A stretch of 10,030 nt of DNA from Bacillota bacterium (GCA_016282655.1 JAEELK010000061.1:1-10030), one strand, 5' to 3'. Positions 1 through 7,417 are shown, counted from the first letter of the stretch. Numbers and translations: made by a program. The notes: generated by a model from the letters alone, not told the origin.

Positions 1-19
1 CCCGCCCCCCTATTTTTTT
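1..19 (+). terminator. Possible right arm and T-run of an upstream terminator (cut by the edge)
   Basis: The window opens with a C-rich run (1-10) followed by TA and seven T residues (13-19). This is the shape of the descending arm and U-tract of an intrinsic terminator for a + strand gene whose G-rich arm would lie before base 1. The left arm is not visible, so this is a guess from half of the structure. Bases 20-72 otherwise hold only the mutY leader. Confidence 0.25.
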
Positions 20-44
20 CATTTTAACACAAGATGCCCCACGC

Positions 45-72
45 GGGGAGAAAATGTGCTAAACTTTTCCCC
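45..72 (+). other. Imperfect hairpin in the mutY leader
   Basis: GGGG (45-48) and AAAA (51-54) pair with TTTT (65-68) and CCCC (69-72), leaving an AG bulge and a 10-base loop. The hairpin ends directly at the preferred ATG (73) and would bury the only purine-rich, ribosome-site-like sequence (45-53). If translation instead begins at ATG 34, these bases are coding. The pairing is seen directly; any role is inference. Confidence 0.35.
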
Positions 73-1146
73 ATGGAATCCTTTGCTCTTTTGCCCGCGC
101 GCGCGGACGCGCTCTTAGACTGGTACCTGCGGAACGCCCGGGATCTCCCGTGGCGGCGGGACCCTGCGCCCTACCGCGTCTGGATCTCGGAGATCATGCT
201 GCAGCAGACGCGCGTGGAGGCCGGGAAGGCCTATTTCCTGCGTTTCGTGGAGGCGCTGCCGGACGCGGCCGCGCTGGCGGCGGCCCCGGAGGAGCAGCTG
301 CTGAAGCTCTGGGAAGGGCTCGGCTATTACAACCGGGTGCGCAATTTGCAGAAGGCCGCGCGGATCGTCTGCGAACGCTACGGCGGCGCGCTGCCCGCTT
401 CCTTCGAAGCGCTGCTGGCGCTGCCGGGCATCGGCGCCTATACGGCCGGCGCCATCGCCTCCATCGCCTTCGGTCTGCCGGCGCCGGCCGTGGACGGCAA
501 CGTACTGCGGGTGCTCTCGCGCTTCCACGCGAGCGAAGCCGACACGGATCTGCCGGAGACGAAGCGCGCTTTTGAAGCGGAAGTACGCGCCGTGCAGGAA
601 GCGCTCGCCGCGCGCGGCACGCCCGCGCCGAACCCCTGCGGCGCTTTCACGCAGGCGCTGATGGAGCTCGGCGCGCTGGTCTGCCTGCCGAACGGCAGGC
701 CGCTCTGCGAGCGCTGCCCCTGGGCGGACTGCTGCGCCGCCAGAGCGACGGGCCGCGAGCTCTCCCTGCCGCGCCGCAGCGCCAAAAAGGCCCGCGGCGT
801 GGAAAAGAAGACCGTCTTCCTCATCCGCTGCGGCGACTCGCTCCTGCTGCGCAAACGGCCCGCCAAGGGCCTGCTCGCGGGCCTTTGGGAGCTGCCGAAC
901 CTGGAGGGACACGGAGACGACACCTCGCTCTGCGCCGCCCTGCAGGCGCTGGGCCTGCCGGTCTCCGCGCTGGAGCCCCTGCCCTCCGCCAGGCACGTCT
1001 TCACGCATAAGGAATGGCTCATGCAGGCCCGCGCGGCGCTCCTTCCCGCGCCGCCGCCCGCGCTGCCGGAGGGCTTTCGCTGGGCCTCCCCGGAAGACCT
1101 CGCGGCGCGCTGCGCCCTCCCCTCCGCGTTCTCCTATTGGTTCTGA
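73..1146 (+). CDS. mutY: A/G-specific adenine DNA glycosylase MutY
   Basis: Base-excision repair glycosylase that removes adenine mispaired with 8-oxoguanine or guanine, so that oxidised guanine does not fix G-to-T changes. With the start at 73 the protein is 357 residues, usual for the family. Visible in order: the N-terminal WISEIMLQQTRV helix with catalytic Glu40; the helix-hairpin-helix LPGIGAYTA (117-125); catalytic Asp141 in VDGNV; a [4Fe-4S] motif with Cys204, 212, 215 and 220/221; and a C-terminal NUDIX-like 8-oxoG recognition domain from about residue 248, with FTHKEW at 310-315. The first Cys spacing is seven residues rather than the E. coli six. An in-frame ATG at 34 would add 13 residues (MPHAGRKCAKLFP) that do not look like MutY. 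Neither start has a good Shine-Dalgarno sequence, so 73 is chosen by family length. It stands alone on this strand and converges on the cyclo-ligase gene. Confidence 0.95.
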   Translation: MESFALLPARADALLDWYLRNARDLPWRRDPAPYRVWISEIMLQQTRVEAGKAYFLRFVEALPDAAALAAAPEEQLLKLWEGLGYYNRVRNLQKAARIVCERYGGALPASFEALLALPGIGAYTAGAIASIAFGLPAPAVDGNVLRVLSRFHASEADTDLPETKRAFEAEVRAVQEALAARGTPAPNPCGAFTQALMELGALVCLPNGRPLCERCPWADCCAARATGRELSLPRRSAKKARGVEKKTVFLIRCGDSLLLRKRPAKGLLAGLWELPNLEGHGDDTSLCAALQALGLPVSALEPLPSARHVFTHKEWLMQARAALLPAPPPALPEGFRWASPEDLAARCALPSAFSYWF

Positions 1147-1149
1147 ATC

Positions 1150-1179
1150 AAAAAGAGACGGCTGCGGCCGTCTCTTTTT
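1150..1179. terminator. Bidirectional intrinsic terminator between mutY and the cyclo-ligase gene
   Basis: A perfect 13-bp inverted repeat: AAAAAGAGACGGC (1150-1162) and GCCGTCTCTTTTT (1167-1179), with a four-base TGCG loop. It begins four bases after the mutY stop and ends 21 bases before the stop of the convergent minus-strand gene. A/T runs at both ends supply a U-tract in either direction, so it should end both transcripts. Confidence 0.93.
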
Positions 1180-1200
1180 CTTTCATTTTCCGCGCGGCGC

Positions 1201-1776
1201 CTACTGTCTGCGCGGATCGCCCTCGCAGGGGATGAGCCCCTGCTCCGTGAGCAGGAAGTCCATGCGCACGTCCCGCGCTTCCATGGGGATCCCTTCGGAG
1301 CGCAGACGTTCGAAGCAAAGGCAGATCCGCGGCGCGGGGCAGCTCTGCAGCCAGCGGTCGTAATAGCCGCCGCCGTGGCCCAGGCGTCCGCCGTCCTTTC
1401 CGGCCGAAACGCAGGGCACGAGGACCAGGTCCGGCGCCTCCGCGGCGGCCGGCGCCTCCGCCGGCGGTTCCGGAATGCCGAGGGCGCCCGGCCGCAGCGC
1501 GTCCGTCCCCTCGATCCGCACGGCATCCATCCGTCCGTCCTTGCCGCAGCGCGGCACCAGAACGGTCTTCCCCTCTTCCAGCGCCTGGCGCAGGATCTCC
1601 CGGGTCTCCGGCTCGTTCTCCGTGCTCACGTACAGAAAGAGGCAGCGGGCTGCCCGGTATGCTTCCGATCCCAGAAGGGCGGCGCGCATCACCGCGGAAG
1701 CGCTCGTTTTGTAGAGCGCCGGCAGCGCCGCGGCCCGGCGCAGCATCGCCTGCCGCAGGATCTCTTTCGTGTCCAT
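1201..1776 (-). CDS. 5-formyltetrahydrofolate cyclo-ligase (MTHF synthetase)
   Basis: Converts 5-formyl-THF and ATP to 5,10-methenyl-THF, returning the inhibitory storage folate to the one-carbon pool; cytosolic. The protein is 191 residues, normal for the 5-FTHF cyclo-ligase (YgfA/FthC/MTHFS) family. The diagnostic ATP/Mg-binding loop GGRLGHGGGYYDR spans 129-141, an ExxT-like substrate motif (EPET) lies at 55-58, and basic residues near the N-terminus (Lys4, Arg8, Arg13, Arg14) fit the nucleotide site. PMEARDVRMDFLLTEQG near the end matches the usual C-terminal signature. The ATG at 1776 follows a strong purine-rich ribosome site. It is last in the minus-strand series and lies 81 bases after ilvE, behind a terminator hairpin, so its expression depends on read-through or on a promoter not seen here. 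It ends at the terminator shared with mutY. Confidence 0.95.
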   Translation of the reverse strand: MDTKEILRQAMLRRAAALPALYKTSASAVMRAALLGSEAYRAARCLFLYVSTENEPETREILRQALEEGKTVLVPRCGKDGRMDAVRIEGTDALRPGALGIPEPPAEAPAAAEAPDLVLVPCVSAGKDGGRLGHGGGYYDRWLQSCPAPRICLCFERLRSEGIPMEARDVRMDFLLTEQGLIPCEGDPRRQ

Positions 1777-1780
1777 CGCG

Positions 1781-1790
1781 TCTCCTCTCC
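1781..1790 (-). promoter_or_regulatory. Ribosome-binding site of the cyclo-ligase gene, abutting a terminator U-run
   Basis: On the minus strand GGAGAGGAGA precedes the ATG by four bases (ACGCG precedes it if the core is read as the first GGAGAG). It contains two tandem GGAGA units and begins immediately after the T-run of the ilvE terminator, leaving no room for a promoter between them. It supports the ATG at 1776 as the start. Confidence 0.8.
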
Positions 1791-1791
1791 G

Positions 1792-1822
1792 AAAAACATG
1801 CCCGGAGATCCTTCTCCGGGCA
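1792..1822 (-). terminator. Intrinsic terminator after ilvE
   Basis: On the minus strand a 10-bp stem (TGCCCGGAGA at 1822-1813 with TCTCCGGGCA at 1808-1799) closes an AGGA loop and is followed by TGTTTTT. It starts 35 bases after the ilvE stop codon. On the + strand no T-run follows, so it acts one way. Its U-tract ends one base before the ribosome site of the next gene, which makes it either a true end for ilvE transcripts or an attenuator for the cyclo-ligase gene. Confidence 0.82.
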
Positions 1823-1857
1823 CGCTTGTCTGTCGCAAATATCCTGTTTCGTCCGCT

Positions 1858-2934
1858 TTAGTCGTCCAGCTTGACGATCCAGCCGAACTTGTCTTCCACG
1901 CGGCCGGTCTGGATGCCGTAGAGCTCGTCGTAGAGCTTCTGGGCGGTCTCGCCGATCTCGCCGTTGTTGATGATCATGTGGTGGCCGTGCCAGAAGAGCT
2001 CGCCCACGGGGGAGATGACGGCGGCGGTGCCGGTGGCGAAGACTTCCTTCAGCTGGCCGGCTTTGTAGGCCTCGTAGATCTCCTCGATGGTGAAGCGCTT
2101 CTCACAGACCTTATAGCCCCAGCTCCGCAGGACCTGGAGGGCGGAATCTCTGGTGATGCCGGGCAGGATGGTGCCGGTCTCCAGCGTGGCGGTCCAGATC
2201 TCGTCACCGACCTTGAATACGGCGTTGGAGGTGCCGATCTCTTCCACGTACTTGTGCTCCGCGCCGTCCAGCCAGAGGATCTGGTCGTAGCCGAGCTCGT
2301 GGATCTCGCGCTCTCTGAGCAGGCCGGGGGCGTAGTTGCCGCAGACCTTGCTGGAGCCGGTGCCGCCCTTGACGGCGCGGGTGTATTCTTCCTCCACGTA
2401 GATCTTGGTGGGCTTCATGCCGCCCTTGTAGTAGGAACCGACGGGGCAGCAGATGATGCAGAAGATGAATTCATTGGAAGGACGGACGCCCACGAAGCAC
2501 TCGGAAGCGAAGATGAAAGGACGAATGTAGAGGGAGCTGCCCGGCGCGGAGGGGACCCAGTCCTGATCCACGCGGACCAGCGTCTTGACGGCCTCCACGT
2601 ACATATCCACGTCGATGGTGGGGATGCACATGCGCTTGCTGGAGGACTGCGTTCTCTTGGCGTTCATGTCCGGGCGGAAGAGCTGTACCTTGCCCTGGGG
2701 ATCTCTGTAGGCCTTCATGCCCTCAAAGATGCCCTGCGCGTAGTGCAGAAAGACGGTGGCGGGATCCAGGCTCAGCGGCGCGTAGGGCACTACGCGGCCG
2801 TCGTGCCAGCCGTGTTCGGGGTCATAGTTCATGAGGAACATGTGATCCGTGAAGGAGGTGCCGAAGGTGACGGTGCTGATGTCCGGCTTCTGCTTGGGCG
2901 TTGTGGTCCTGGTAATGGAAAAATCGTACTTCAT
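1858..2934 (-). CDS. ilvE: Branched-chain amino acid aminotransferase (class IV, PLP)
   Basis: Transfers the amino group between glutamate and the 2-oxo acids of leucine, isoleucine and valine: the last step of their synthesis and the first of their breakdown; cytosolic PLP enzyme. At 358 residues it belongs to the longer BCAT subgroup related to the eukaryotic enzymes, not the ~310-residue E. coli type. Visible: the PLP Schiff-base lysine Lys196 in GGTGSSKVCGNYA; Glu232 in EEIGTSN, placed to contact the PLP ring nitrogen; GTILPGITRDS (254-264); and the phosphate-binding TGTAA (301-305). The human redox CXXC position is not conserved here (it aligns with AVIS at about 305-308); a separate cysteine group CIICC lies at 159-163. 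The start at 2934 has an AAAGGA site (2945-2950) ten bases upstream. It follows pncB by 60 bases with no clear promoter between, so it is probably co-transcribed, and it ends before its own terminator. Confidence 0.95.
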   Translation of the reverse strand: MKYDFSITRTTTPKQKPDISTVTFGTSFTDHMFLMNYDPEHGWHDGRVVPYAPLSLDPATVFLHYAQGIFEGMKAYRDPQGKVQLFRPDMNAKRTQSSSKRMCIPTIDVDMYVEAVKTLVRVDQDWVPSAPGSSLYIRPFIFASECFVGVRPSNEFIFCIICCPVGSYYKGGMKPTKIYVEEEYTRAVKGGTGSSKVCGNYAPGLLREREIHELGYDQILWLDGAEHKYVEEIGTSNAVFKVGDEIWTATLETGTILPGITRDSALQVLRSWGYKVCEKRFTIEEIYEAYKAGQLKEVFATGTAAVISPVGELFWHGHHMIINNGEIGETAQKLYDELYGIQTGRVEDKFGWIVKLDD

Positions 2935-2963
2935 GATACATTCATCCTTTCTTTTTATCTTTC

Positions 2964-2981
2964 CCGGCGGCAGGCCGTCGG
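2964..2981. other. GC-rich hairpin in the pncB-ilvE gap
   Basis: CCGGCGG (2964-2970) and CCGTCGG (2975-2981) form a 7-bp stem with a four-base loop. The central pair is G.U in + strand RNA but an A/C mismatch in the minus-strand transcript that would actually be made. No U-run follows in either direction, so it is not a usual terminator. Confidence 0.35.
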
Positions 2982-2994
2982 CACGTAACGATGC

Positions 2995-4437
2995 TTACAC
3001 GCGATGCTCTTCGATGAGCCGCTTGCGGGTGTCCCAGAGCTTCTGGCTCATGTCCACGAAGTACTCGTGCGGGTTCTCGAAGCGGAGCAGCTCTTCCCAG
3101 AGCGTCTCGATCTGCGCCTTGCAGTACTTCTTGATCTCCTCGATGCCGGGGCTCTGATACACCACCTTGCCTTTTTCGAAGATCGGCACCAGCAGCTCCT
3201 TGGCGTAATAGTTGCGCAGCGTCTTGCGTTTCCAGGTGTAGCGGGGATCGAAGATCTCGAAGCCGTCCTCCGTCGGCATGGGCTCGCCGCGCAGGGCGAT
3301 GAGGTCCGCGATGGCCTTGTTCGTCTCCTTGTCGTAGAGACGGTAGACGGTCTTGAAGCCCGGCGTGGTGATCTTCTCCACGTTGTTGCTGATCTTGATC
3401 TTGGGGATGATCTCCCCGTTCTCCTCCAGCGCGGAGATCTTGTAAACGCCGCCGAAGACGGGCTCGGACTTGGAGGTGATGAGACGCTCGCCGACGCCGA
3501 AGGAGTCGATCTCGGCCCCCTGCGCCAGAACGTCCTGAATGATGTATTCGTCCAGCGAATTGGAGATGACGATCTTGCACTGCGGGAAGCCCGCTTCATC
3601 CAGCATCTTGCGGGCCTGCTTGCTCAGATAGGTGACGTCGCCGCTGTCGATGCGGATGCCCAGATGATCCGTGAGCCCCAGCTCCCGGAAGACGCGGATG
3701 GCGTTGGGGATGCCGGACTTCAGGGTGTTGTAGGTGTCTACCAGCAGGGTGCAGTTCTCCGGATAGAGCTTTGCGTAGGCCAGGAAGGCTTCGTATTCGT
3801 TCGGGAAGCTCTGGACCCAGCTGTGCGCCATGGTGCCCAGCGCCGGGATGCCGTAGTCGCGCTCCACGATGGCGCAGGCGGTGCCGGCGCAGCCGCCGAT
3901 GTAGGCGGCGCGGGCGCCCAGCATGGCGCCGGAACCGCCCTGTGCCCTGCGGCTGCCGAACTCCATGACGGGACGGCCCTTGGCGGCCCGCACGATGCGG
4001 TTCGCCTTGGTCGCGATGAGGCTCTGGTGGTTGATGGCAAGCAGCAGGATGGTCTCCACGAATTGCGCCTGCATGATGGGTCCGCGGACCACCACGAGGG
4101 GCTCGCCGGGGAAGACCGGCGTGCCTTCCGGCACGGCCCAGACGTCGCAGGCGAACTTGAAGTTCCGCAGATAGTCCAGGAAGCCCTCGGAGAAGCAGCC
4201 CTTGCCGCGCAGGAAGCTGATGTCCTCCTCCGTGAAATGCAGATCGCTGAGGTACTGGATCAGCTGTTCCACGCCGGCCATGACGGCAAAGCCGCCCTCG
4301 TCCGGGATGCGCCGGAAGAACATATCGAACACGGCCACCTGATCCTGTCTGCCGTTCAAAAAGTAGCCGTTCGCCATGGTCAGTTCATAGTAGTCCGTCA
4401 GCATGGTCAGGTTCATGCTGGAGCCGTTGTTGTTCAT
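2995..4437 (-). CDS. pncB: Nicotinate phosphoribosyltransferase
   Basis: Joins nicotinate to PRPP with ATP hydrolysis to give nicotinate mononucleotide, the entry step of the Preiss-Handler NAD salvage route; cytosolic. The 480-residue length fits the Gram-positive/human-like NAPRTase group rather than the ~400-residue E. coli form. Visible: the N-terminal LTDYYELTMANGYF (13-26); EFGSRRAQG (159-167); the phosphorylatable histidine His205 in GTMAHSW; LLVDTYNTLKSG (231-242); the PRPP-binding IDSGD (263-267); and GVGERLITS (314-322). An AGGAGG site (4444-4449) lies six bases before the ATG at 4437 and favours this start over Met8. It lies 88 bases downstream of uvrA with its own promoter at the uvrA stop, and 60 bases upstream of ilvE. 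There is no functional link to either repair or amino-acid neighbours beyond shared orientation. Confidence 0.95.
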   Translation of the reverse strand: MNNNGSSMNLTMLTDYYELTMANGYFLNGRQDQVAVFDMFFRRIPDEGGFAVMAGVEQLIQYLSDLHFTEEDISFLRGKGCFSEGFLDYLRNFKFACDVWAVPEGTPVFPGEPLVVVRGPIMQAQFVETILLLAINHQSLIATKANRIVRAAKGRPVMEFGSRRAQGGSGAMLGARAAYIGGCAGTACAIVERDYGIPALGTMAHSWVQSFPNEYEAFLAYAKLYPENCTLLVDTYNTLKSGIPNAIRVFRELGLTDHLGIRIDSGDVTYLSKQARKMLDEAGFPQCKIVISNSLDEYIIQDVLAQGAEIDSFGVGERLITSKSEPVFGGVYKISALEENGEIIPKIKISNNVEKITTPGFKTVYRLYDKETNKAIADLIALRGEPMPTEDGFEIFDPRYTWKRKTLRNYYAKELLVPIFEKGKVVYQSPGIEEIKKYCKAQIETLWEELLRFENPHEYFVDMSQKLWDTRKRLIEEHRV

Positions 4438-4443
4438 CCTTTT

Positions 4444-4449
4444 CCTCCT
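4444..4449 (-). promoter_or_regulatory. Strong ribosome-binding site of pncB
   Basis: A full AGGAGG on the minus strand, six bases before the ATG at 4437. It decides between Met1 and Met8 (the next in-frame ATG) in favour of Met1. Confidence 0.85.
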
Positions 4450-4497
4450 CAGGTCGCTTCAGTACTCTGCCGCAAAGAACGATGAAAACGATAATAG

Positions 4498-4529
4498 ATT
4501 ATATTAGCACGGCTTCCGCTGATTGTCAA
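4498..4529 (-). promoter_or_regulatory. Promoter for pncB (and ilvE), with its -35 box at the uvrA stop codon
   Basis: On the minus strand a perfect TTGACA (4529-4524) is followed after 17 bases by TAATAT (4506-4501). A perfect TATAAT overlaps it at 4503-4498 but has a 20-base spacer. The uvrA stop TGA (4528-4526) lies inside the -35 box. The start would be near 4494, giving a leader of about 57 bases. No terminator is seen between uvrA and this promoter, so uvrA read-through into pncB is also possible. An inverted ATAAT-CT-ATTAT (4502-4491) overlaps the -10 region, and AACGAT occurs twice on the + strand at 4478 and 4487 (9-base period). Either could bind a regulator, but neither matches a site I can name. 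Confidence 0.72.
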
Positions 4530-7375
4530 AGCATGCGCTTCAAATACTGCCCGGTATACGTTCCGGCGGCGACGATCTCCTCCGGTGTGCCGACGGCGAC
4601 CACCTGCCCGCCCCGGTCTCCGCCGTCCGGCCCGAGGTCGATGATGTGGTCCGCCTGCTTGATGACGTCCAGGTTGTGCTCGATGACGAGCACCGTGTTG
4701 CCCGCGTCCACCAGCCGTGCCAGCACGCCCACCAGCTTGTCCACGTCCGCGAAATGCAGGCCCGTGGTCGGCTCGTCCAGGATGTAGAGCGTGCGGCCGG
4801 TGCTGCGGCGGGAGAGCTCGGTGGCGAGCTTCACGCGCTGCGCCTCGCCGCCGGAGAGCTGCGTGGAGGGCTGTCCGAGCTTGATGTAGCCGAGGCCCAC
4901 CTCTTCCAGGGTCCGCAGCTGCCGCGTGATGGCCGGCAGGTTCTTGAAGAACTCGAGGGCCTCGCTGACGCTCATGTCCAGCACGTCGAAGATGCTCTTG
5001 CCTTTATACTTGACTTCCAGCGTCTCGCGGTTGTAGCGCTTGCCCTTGCAGACCTCGCAGGGGACGTAGACGTCCGGCAGGAAGTGCATCTCGATGCGCT
5101 TGACGCCGTCGCCGGAGCAGGCTTCGCAGCGGCCGCCCTTCACGTTGAAGCTGTAGCGGCTCTTGCCGAAGCCGCGCATCTTGGACTCCGGCAGGGAGGC
5201 GAAGAGATCGCGGATGGCGGTGAAGACGCCGGTGTAGGTGGCCGGATTGGAGCGCGGCGTGCGCCCGATCGGAGACTGGTCGATGTTGATGACCTTGTCG
5301 ATGTTCTCTTCGCCCCGGATGCCCTTGTGCCGTCCGGGCCGGTCCTTGGCGCGGTACAGGTCCTGCGCCAGGCGCTTATACAGGATCTCGTTCACCAGCG
5401 TGCTCTTGCCGGAGCCGGAGACGCCGGTGACGCAGATGAATTTTCCGAGCGGGAAGCTGACGTTCAGGCCCTTCAGATTGTTCTCCGCGGCGCCCAGCAG
5501 GCGCAGCTCCAGGCCGTTCCCCGGCCTGCGGAACTCCGGCACGGCGATCTTGCGGGCGCCGGAAAGGTACTGCCCCGTCAGAGAGGCCGGGCAGGCCTTG
5601 ATCTCCTCCACCGTGCCCTGCGCCACCAGATAGCCGCCTTCCCGGCCGGCGCCGGGCCCGATGTCTATGATGTGGTCCGCCGCGTACATGGTGTCTTCGT
5701 CGTGCTCCACCACCAGCAGCGTGTTGCCCATGTCCGTGAGGCCGCGCAGCGAGGCCAGGAGCTTGTCGTTGTCCTTCTGGTGCAGGCCGATGGAAGGCTC
5801 GTCCAGGATGTAGAGCACGCCGGTGAGCCCGGAGCCGATCTGGGTGGCCAGGCGGATCCGCTGGCTCTCGCCGCCGGAGAGGCTGCCCGCCGCCCGCGAA
5901 AGGGTCAGATAGTCCAGGCCCACGTCCACCAGAAAGCTGAGCCTGGCTTTGATCTCCTTGCGGATCTGCCGCGCGATGGCTTCCTCTCTGGGCGTCAGCT
6001 GCAAACGGTCGATGAATTCCAGGGCTTCCCGTACGGAGAGGTCCGAAAGGGCCGCGATGTTCAGGCCGCCCACGGTGACCGCCAGCACCTCCGGCTTCAG
6101 GCGCTTGCCGCCGCAGGCCTTGCAGGGCGTGACGGCCATGTAGGCCTCCATCTTCTCCTTGGCGTAGTCGGACATGCTCTCCTCGTAGCGCCGCTGCAGG
6201 TTGTTGATGAGCCCCTCGAAGGGGTGATTGCGCTGATATTTGTCGCCGCTGCGGGTCACGTAGGTATAGTTCAGCTTGCGCTCGCCCGTGCCGTAGAGCA
6301 GCTCCTCCACGAACCTGGGAGGAAGGTCCTCGAAGGGCGTGTCCAGGCTGACTTTGTGCTCCCTGGCCAGGGCTTCCACCATCTGCCGGTAGAAGCTGGC
6401 GATCATCTCCATGCTGCTGAAGATCTTGGAGAGCGCGCCGTCCGCGATGGACTTGCTCGGGTCCTCGATGATCAGATCCGGGTCCACCCGCAGCAGGAAG
6501 CCCAGGCCGCTGCAGGCCGGGCAGGCGCCAAAGGGGCTGTTGAACGAGAACATGCGGGGTTCCATCTCCTCGATGGAGACGCCGTGATCCGGGCAGGAGA
6601 GCAGCGTGCTGAAGAGGTACTCTTCTTCGTGGTCCTCTTCCCCCTCCGCCTGCGCCTTCCACTGGCAGAAGGCCTTGACGAGCCCCTCTCCGTGATGGAT
6701 GGCGAGCTCCACGGATTCCGCCACGCGGCTGCGGGACTCCGGCTTCACGATGATCCGGTCCACCACGATGTCGATGCTGTGCTTGAACTTCTTGTCCAGC
6801 TTGACCGTCTCCTCCGAGAGGTCTCTGGTCTCGCCGTCCACGCGCACCCGCGTGAAGCCCTCGCGGCGGATGCGGTCCAGCACCTTCTCGTGCTCGCCCT
6901 TGCGCTCTCTGACCACGGGGGCCAGGACGCTCACGCGCACGCCCTCCCCGAGATCCATGATGCGGTCCACGATCTGGTCCACGGTCTGGCTGCTGATCTC
7001 CCGGCCGCAGACCGGACAGTGCGGCACGCCGATGCGGGCGTAGAGCAGGCGCAGATAGTCGTGGATCTCCGTGACGGTGCCCACGGTGGAGCGGGGGTTC
7101 TTGCTGGTGGTCTTCTGGTCGATGGAGATGGCCGGCGAGAGGCCTTCGATGTAGTCCACGTCCGGCTTGTCCATGCGGCCCAGGAACTGCCGCGCATAAG
7201 AAGAGAGGCTCTCCACGTAGCGCCGCTGCCCTTCGGCATAGACGGTGTCGAAGGCGAGCGAGGACTTGCCGCTGCCGGAGAGGCCGGTGATGACCACCAT
7301 TTTGTCCCTGGGGATGCTGACGTCTATGTTCTTCAGGTTGTTGACGCGCGCGCCTTTGATCTTGATGTATTTCAT
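4526..7375 (-). CDS. uvrA: Excinuclease ABC subunit A (UvrA)
   Basis: Damage-sensing ATPase of nucleotide excision repair; a UvrA dimer finds distorted DNA and loads UvrB. The 949-residue protein is full length (E. coli about 940). Two ABC modules are complete: Walker [10 protein letters not shown] (31-39, Lys37) with signature LSGGES (499-504) and Walker B LYILDEP (521-527); and Walker [10 protein letters not shown] (651-659) with signature LSGGEAQ (840-846), Walker B ILDEP (865-869) and switch His900. Zinc-binding groups are C120xxC123 with C418xxC421; C261xxH264 with C285xxC288, where His replaces one usual Cys; and C750xxC753 with C773xxC776. The start at 7375 has only a weak GGA-type site; the N-terminus [17 protein letters not shown] is the standard UvrA start. 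It lies 54 bases downstream of uvrB and probably shares its LexA-controlled transcript. uvrC is not in the window. Confidence 0.98.
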   Translation of the reverse strand: MKYIKIKGARVNNLKNIDVSIPRDKMVVITGLSGSGKSSLAFDTVYAEGQRRYVESLSSYARQFLGRMDKPDVDYIEGLSPAISIDQKTTSKNPRSTVGTVTEIHDYLRLLYARIGVPHCPVCGREISSQTVDQIVDRIMDLGEGVRVSVLAPVVRERKGEHEKVLDRIRREGFTRVRVDGETRDLSEETVKLDKKFKHSIDIVVDRIIVKPESRSRVAESVELAIHHGEGLVKAFCQWKAQAEGEEDHEEEYLFSTLLSCPDHGVSIEEMEPRMFSFNSPFGACPACSGLGFLLRVDPDLIIEDPSKSIADGALSKIFSSMEMIASFYRQMVEALAREHKVSLDTPFEDLPPRFVEELLYGTGERKLNYTYVTRSGDKYQRNHPFEGLINNLQRRYEESMSDYAKEKMEAYMAVTPCKACGGKRLKPEVLAVTVGGLNIAALSDLSVREALEFIDRLQLTPREEAIARQIRKEIKARLSFLVDVGLDYLTLSRAAGSLSGGESQRIRLATQIGSGLTGVLYILDEPSIGLHQKDNDKLLASLRGLTDMGNTLLVVEHDEDTMYAADHIIDIGPGAGREGGYLVAQGTVEEIKACPASLTGQYLSGARKIAVPEFRRPGNGLELRLLGAAENNLKGLNVSFPLGKFICVTGVSGSGKSTLVNEILYKRLAQDLYRAKDRPGRHKGIRGEENIDKVINIDQSPIGRTPRSNPATYTGVFTAIRDLFASLPESKMRGFGKSRYSFNVKGGRCEACSGDGVKRIEMHFLPDVYVPCEVCKGKRYNRETLEVKYKGKSIFDVLDMSVSEALEFFKNLPAITRQLRTLEEVGLGYIKLGQPSTQLSGGEAQRVKLATELSRRSTGRTLYILDEPTTGLHFADVDKLVGVLARLVDAGNTVLVIEHNLDVIKQADHIIDLGPDGGDRGGQVVAVGTPEEIVAAGTYTGQYLKRML

Positions 7376-7417
7376 GCGATCCGTTCTTTCCGTTCTGCCA
7401 AGTGATACGCCTGCCGC

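Noticed and set aside
1823..1857. A possible promoter for the cyclo-ligase gene between the ilvE stop and the terminator (GATATT on the minus strand)
   Set aside because: The -10-like element is weak, no matching -35 is evident, and transcripts from it would still have to pass the terminator.
2931..2945. A four-codon frame (ATG AAT GTA TCA TGA, minus strand) overlapping the ilvE start
   Set aside because: Its ATG overlaps the end of the ilvE ribosome site, leaving no spacing for initiation; most likely chance.
1375..4485. Long + strand open frames opposite the cyclo-ligase gene, ilvE and pncB (1375-2988 and 3004-4485)
   Set aside because: They lie opposite complete enzymes with intact catalytic motifs and show no domain of their own.
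4438..4525. A search for a uvrA terminator in the uvrA-pncB gap
   Set aside because: No inverted repeat followed by a T-run on the minus strand was found, so no terminator is called.
4523..7405. A 960-codon open frame on the + strand opposite uvrA
   Set aside because: It mirrors uvrA almost exactly, its product is a low-complexity mix rich in Ala, Val, Leu, Asp, His and Arg with no family motif, and GC-rich codon use on one strand commonly suppresses stops on the other.
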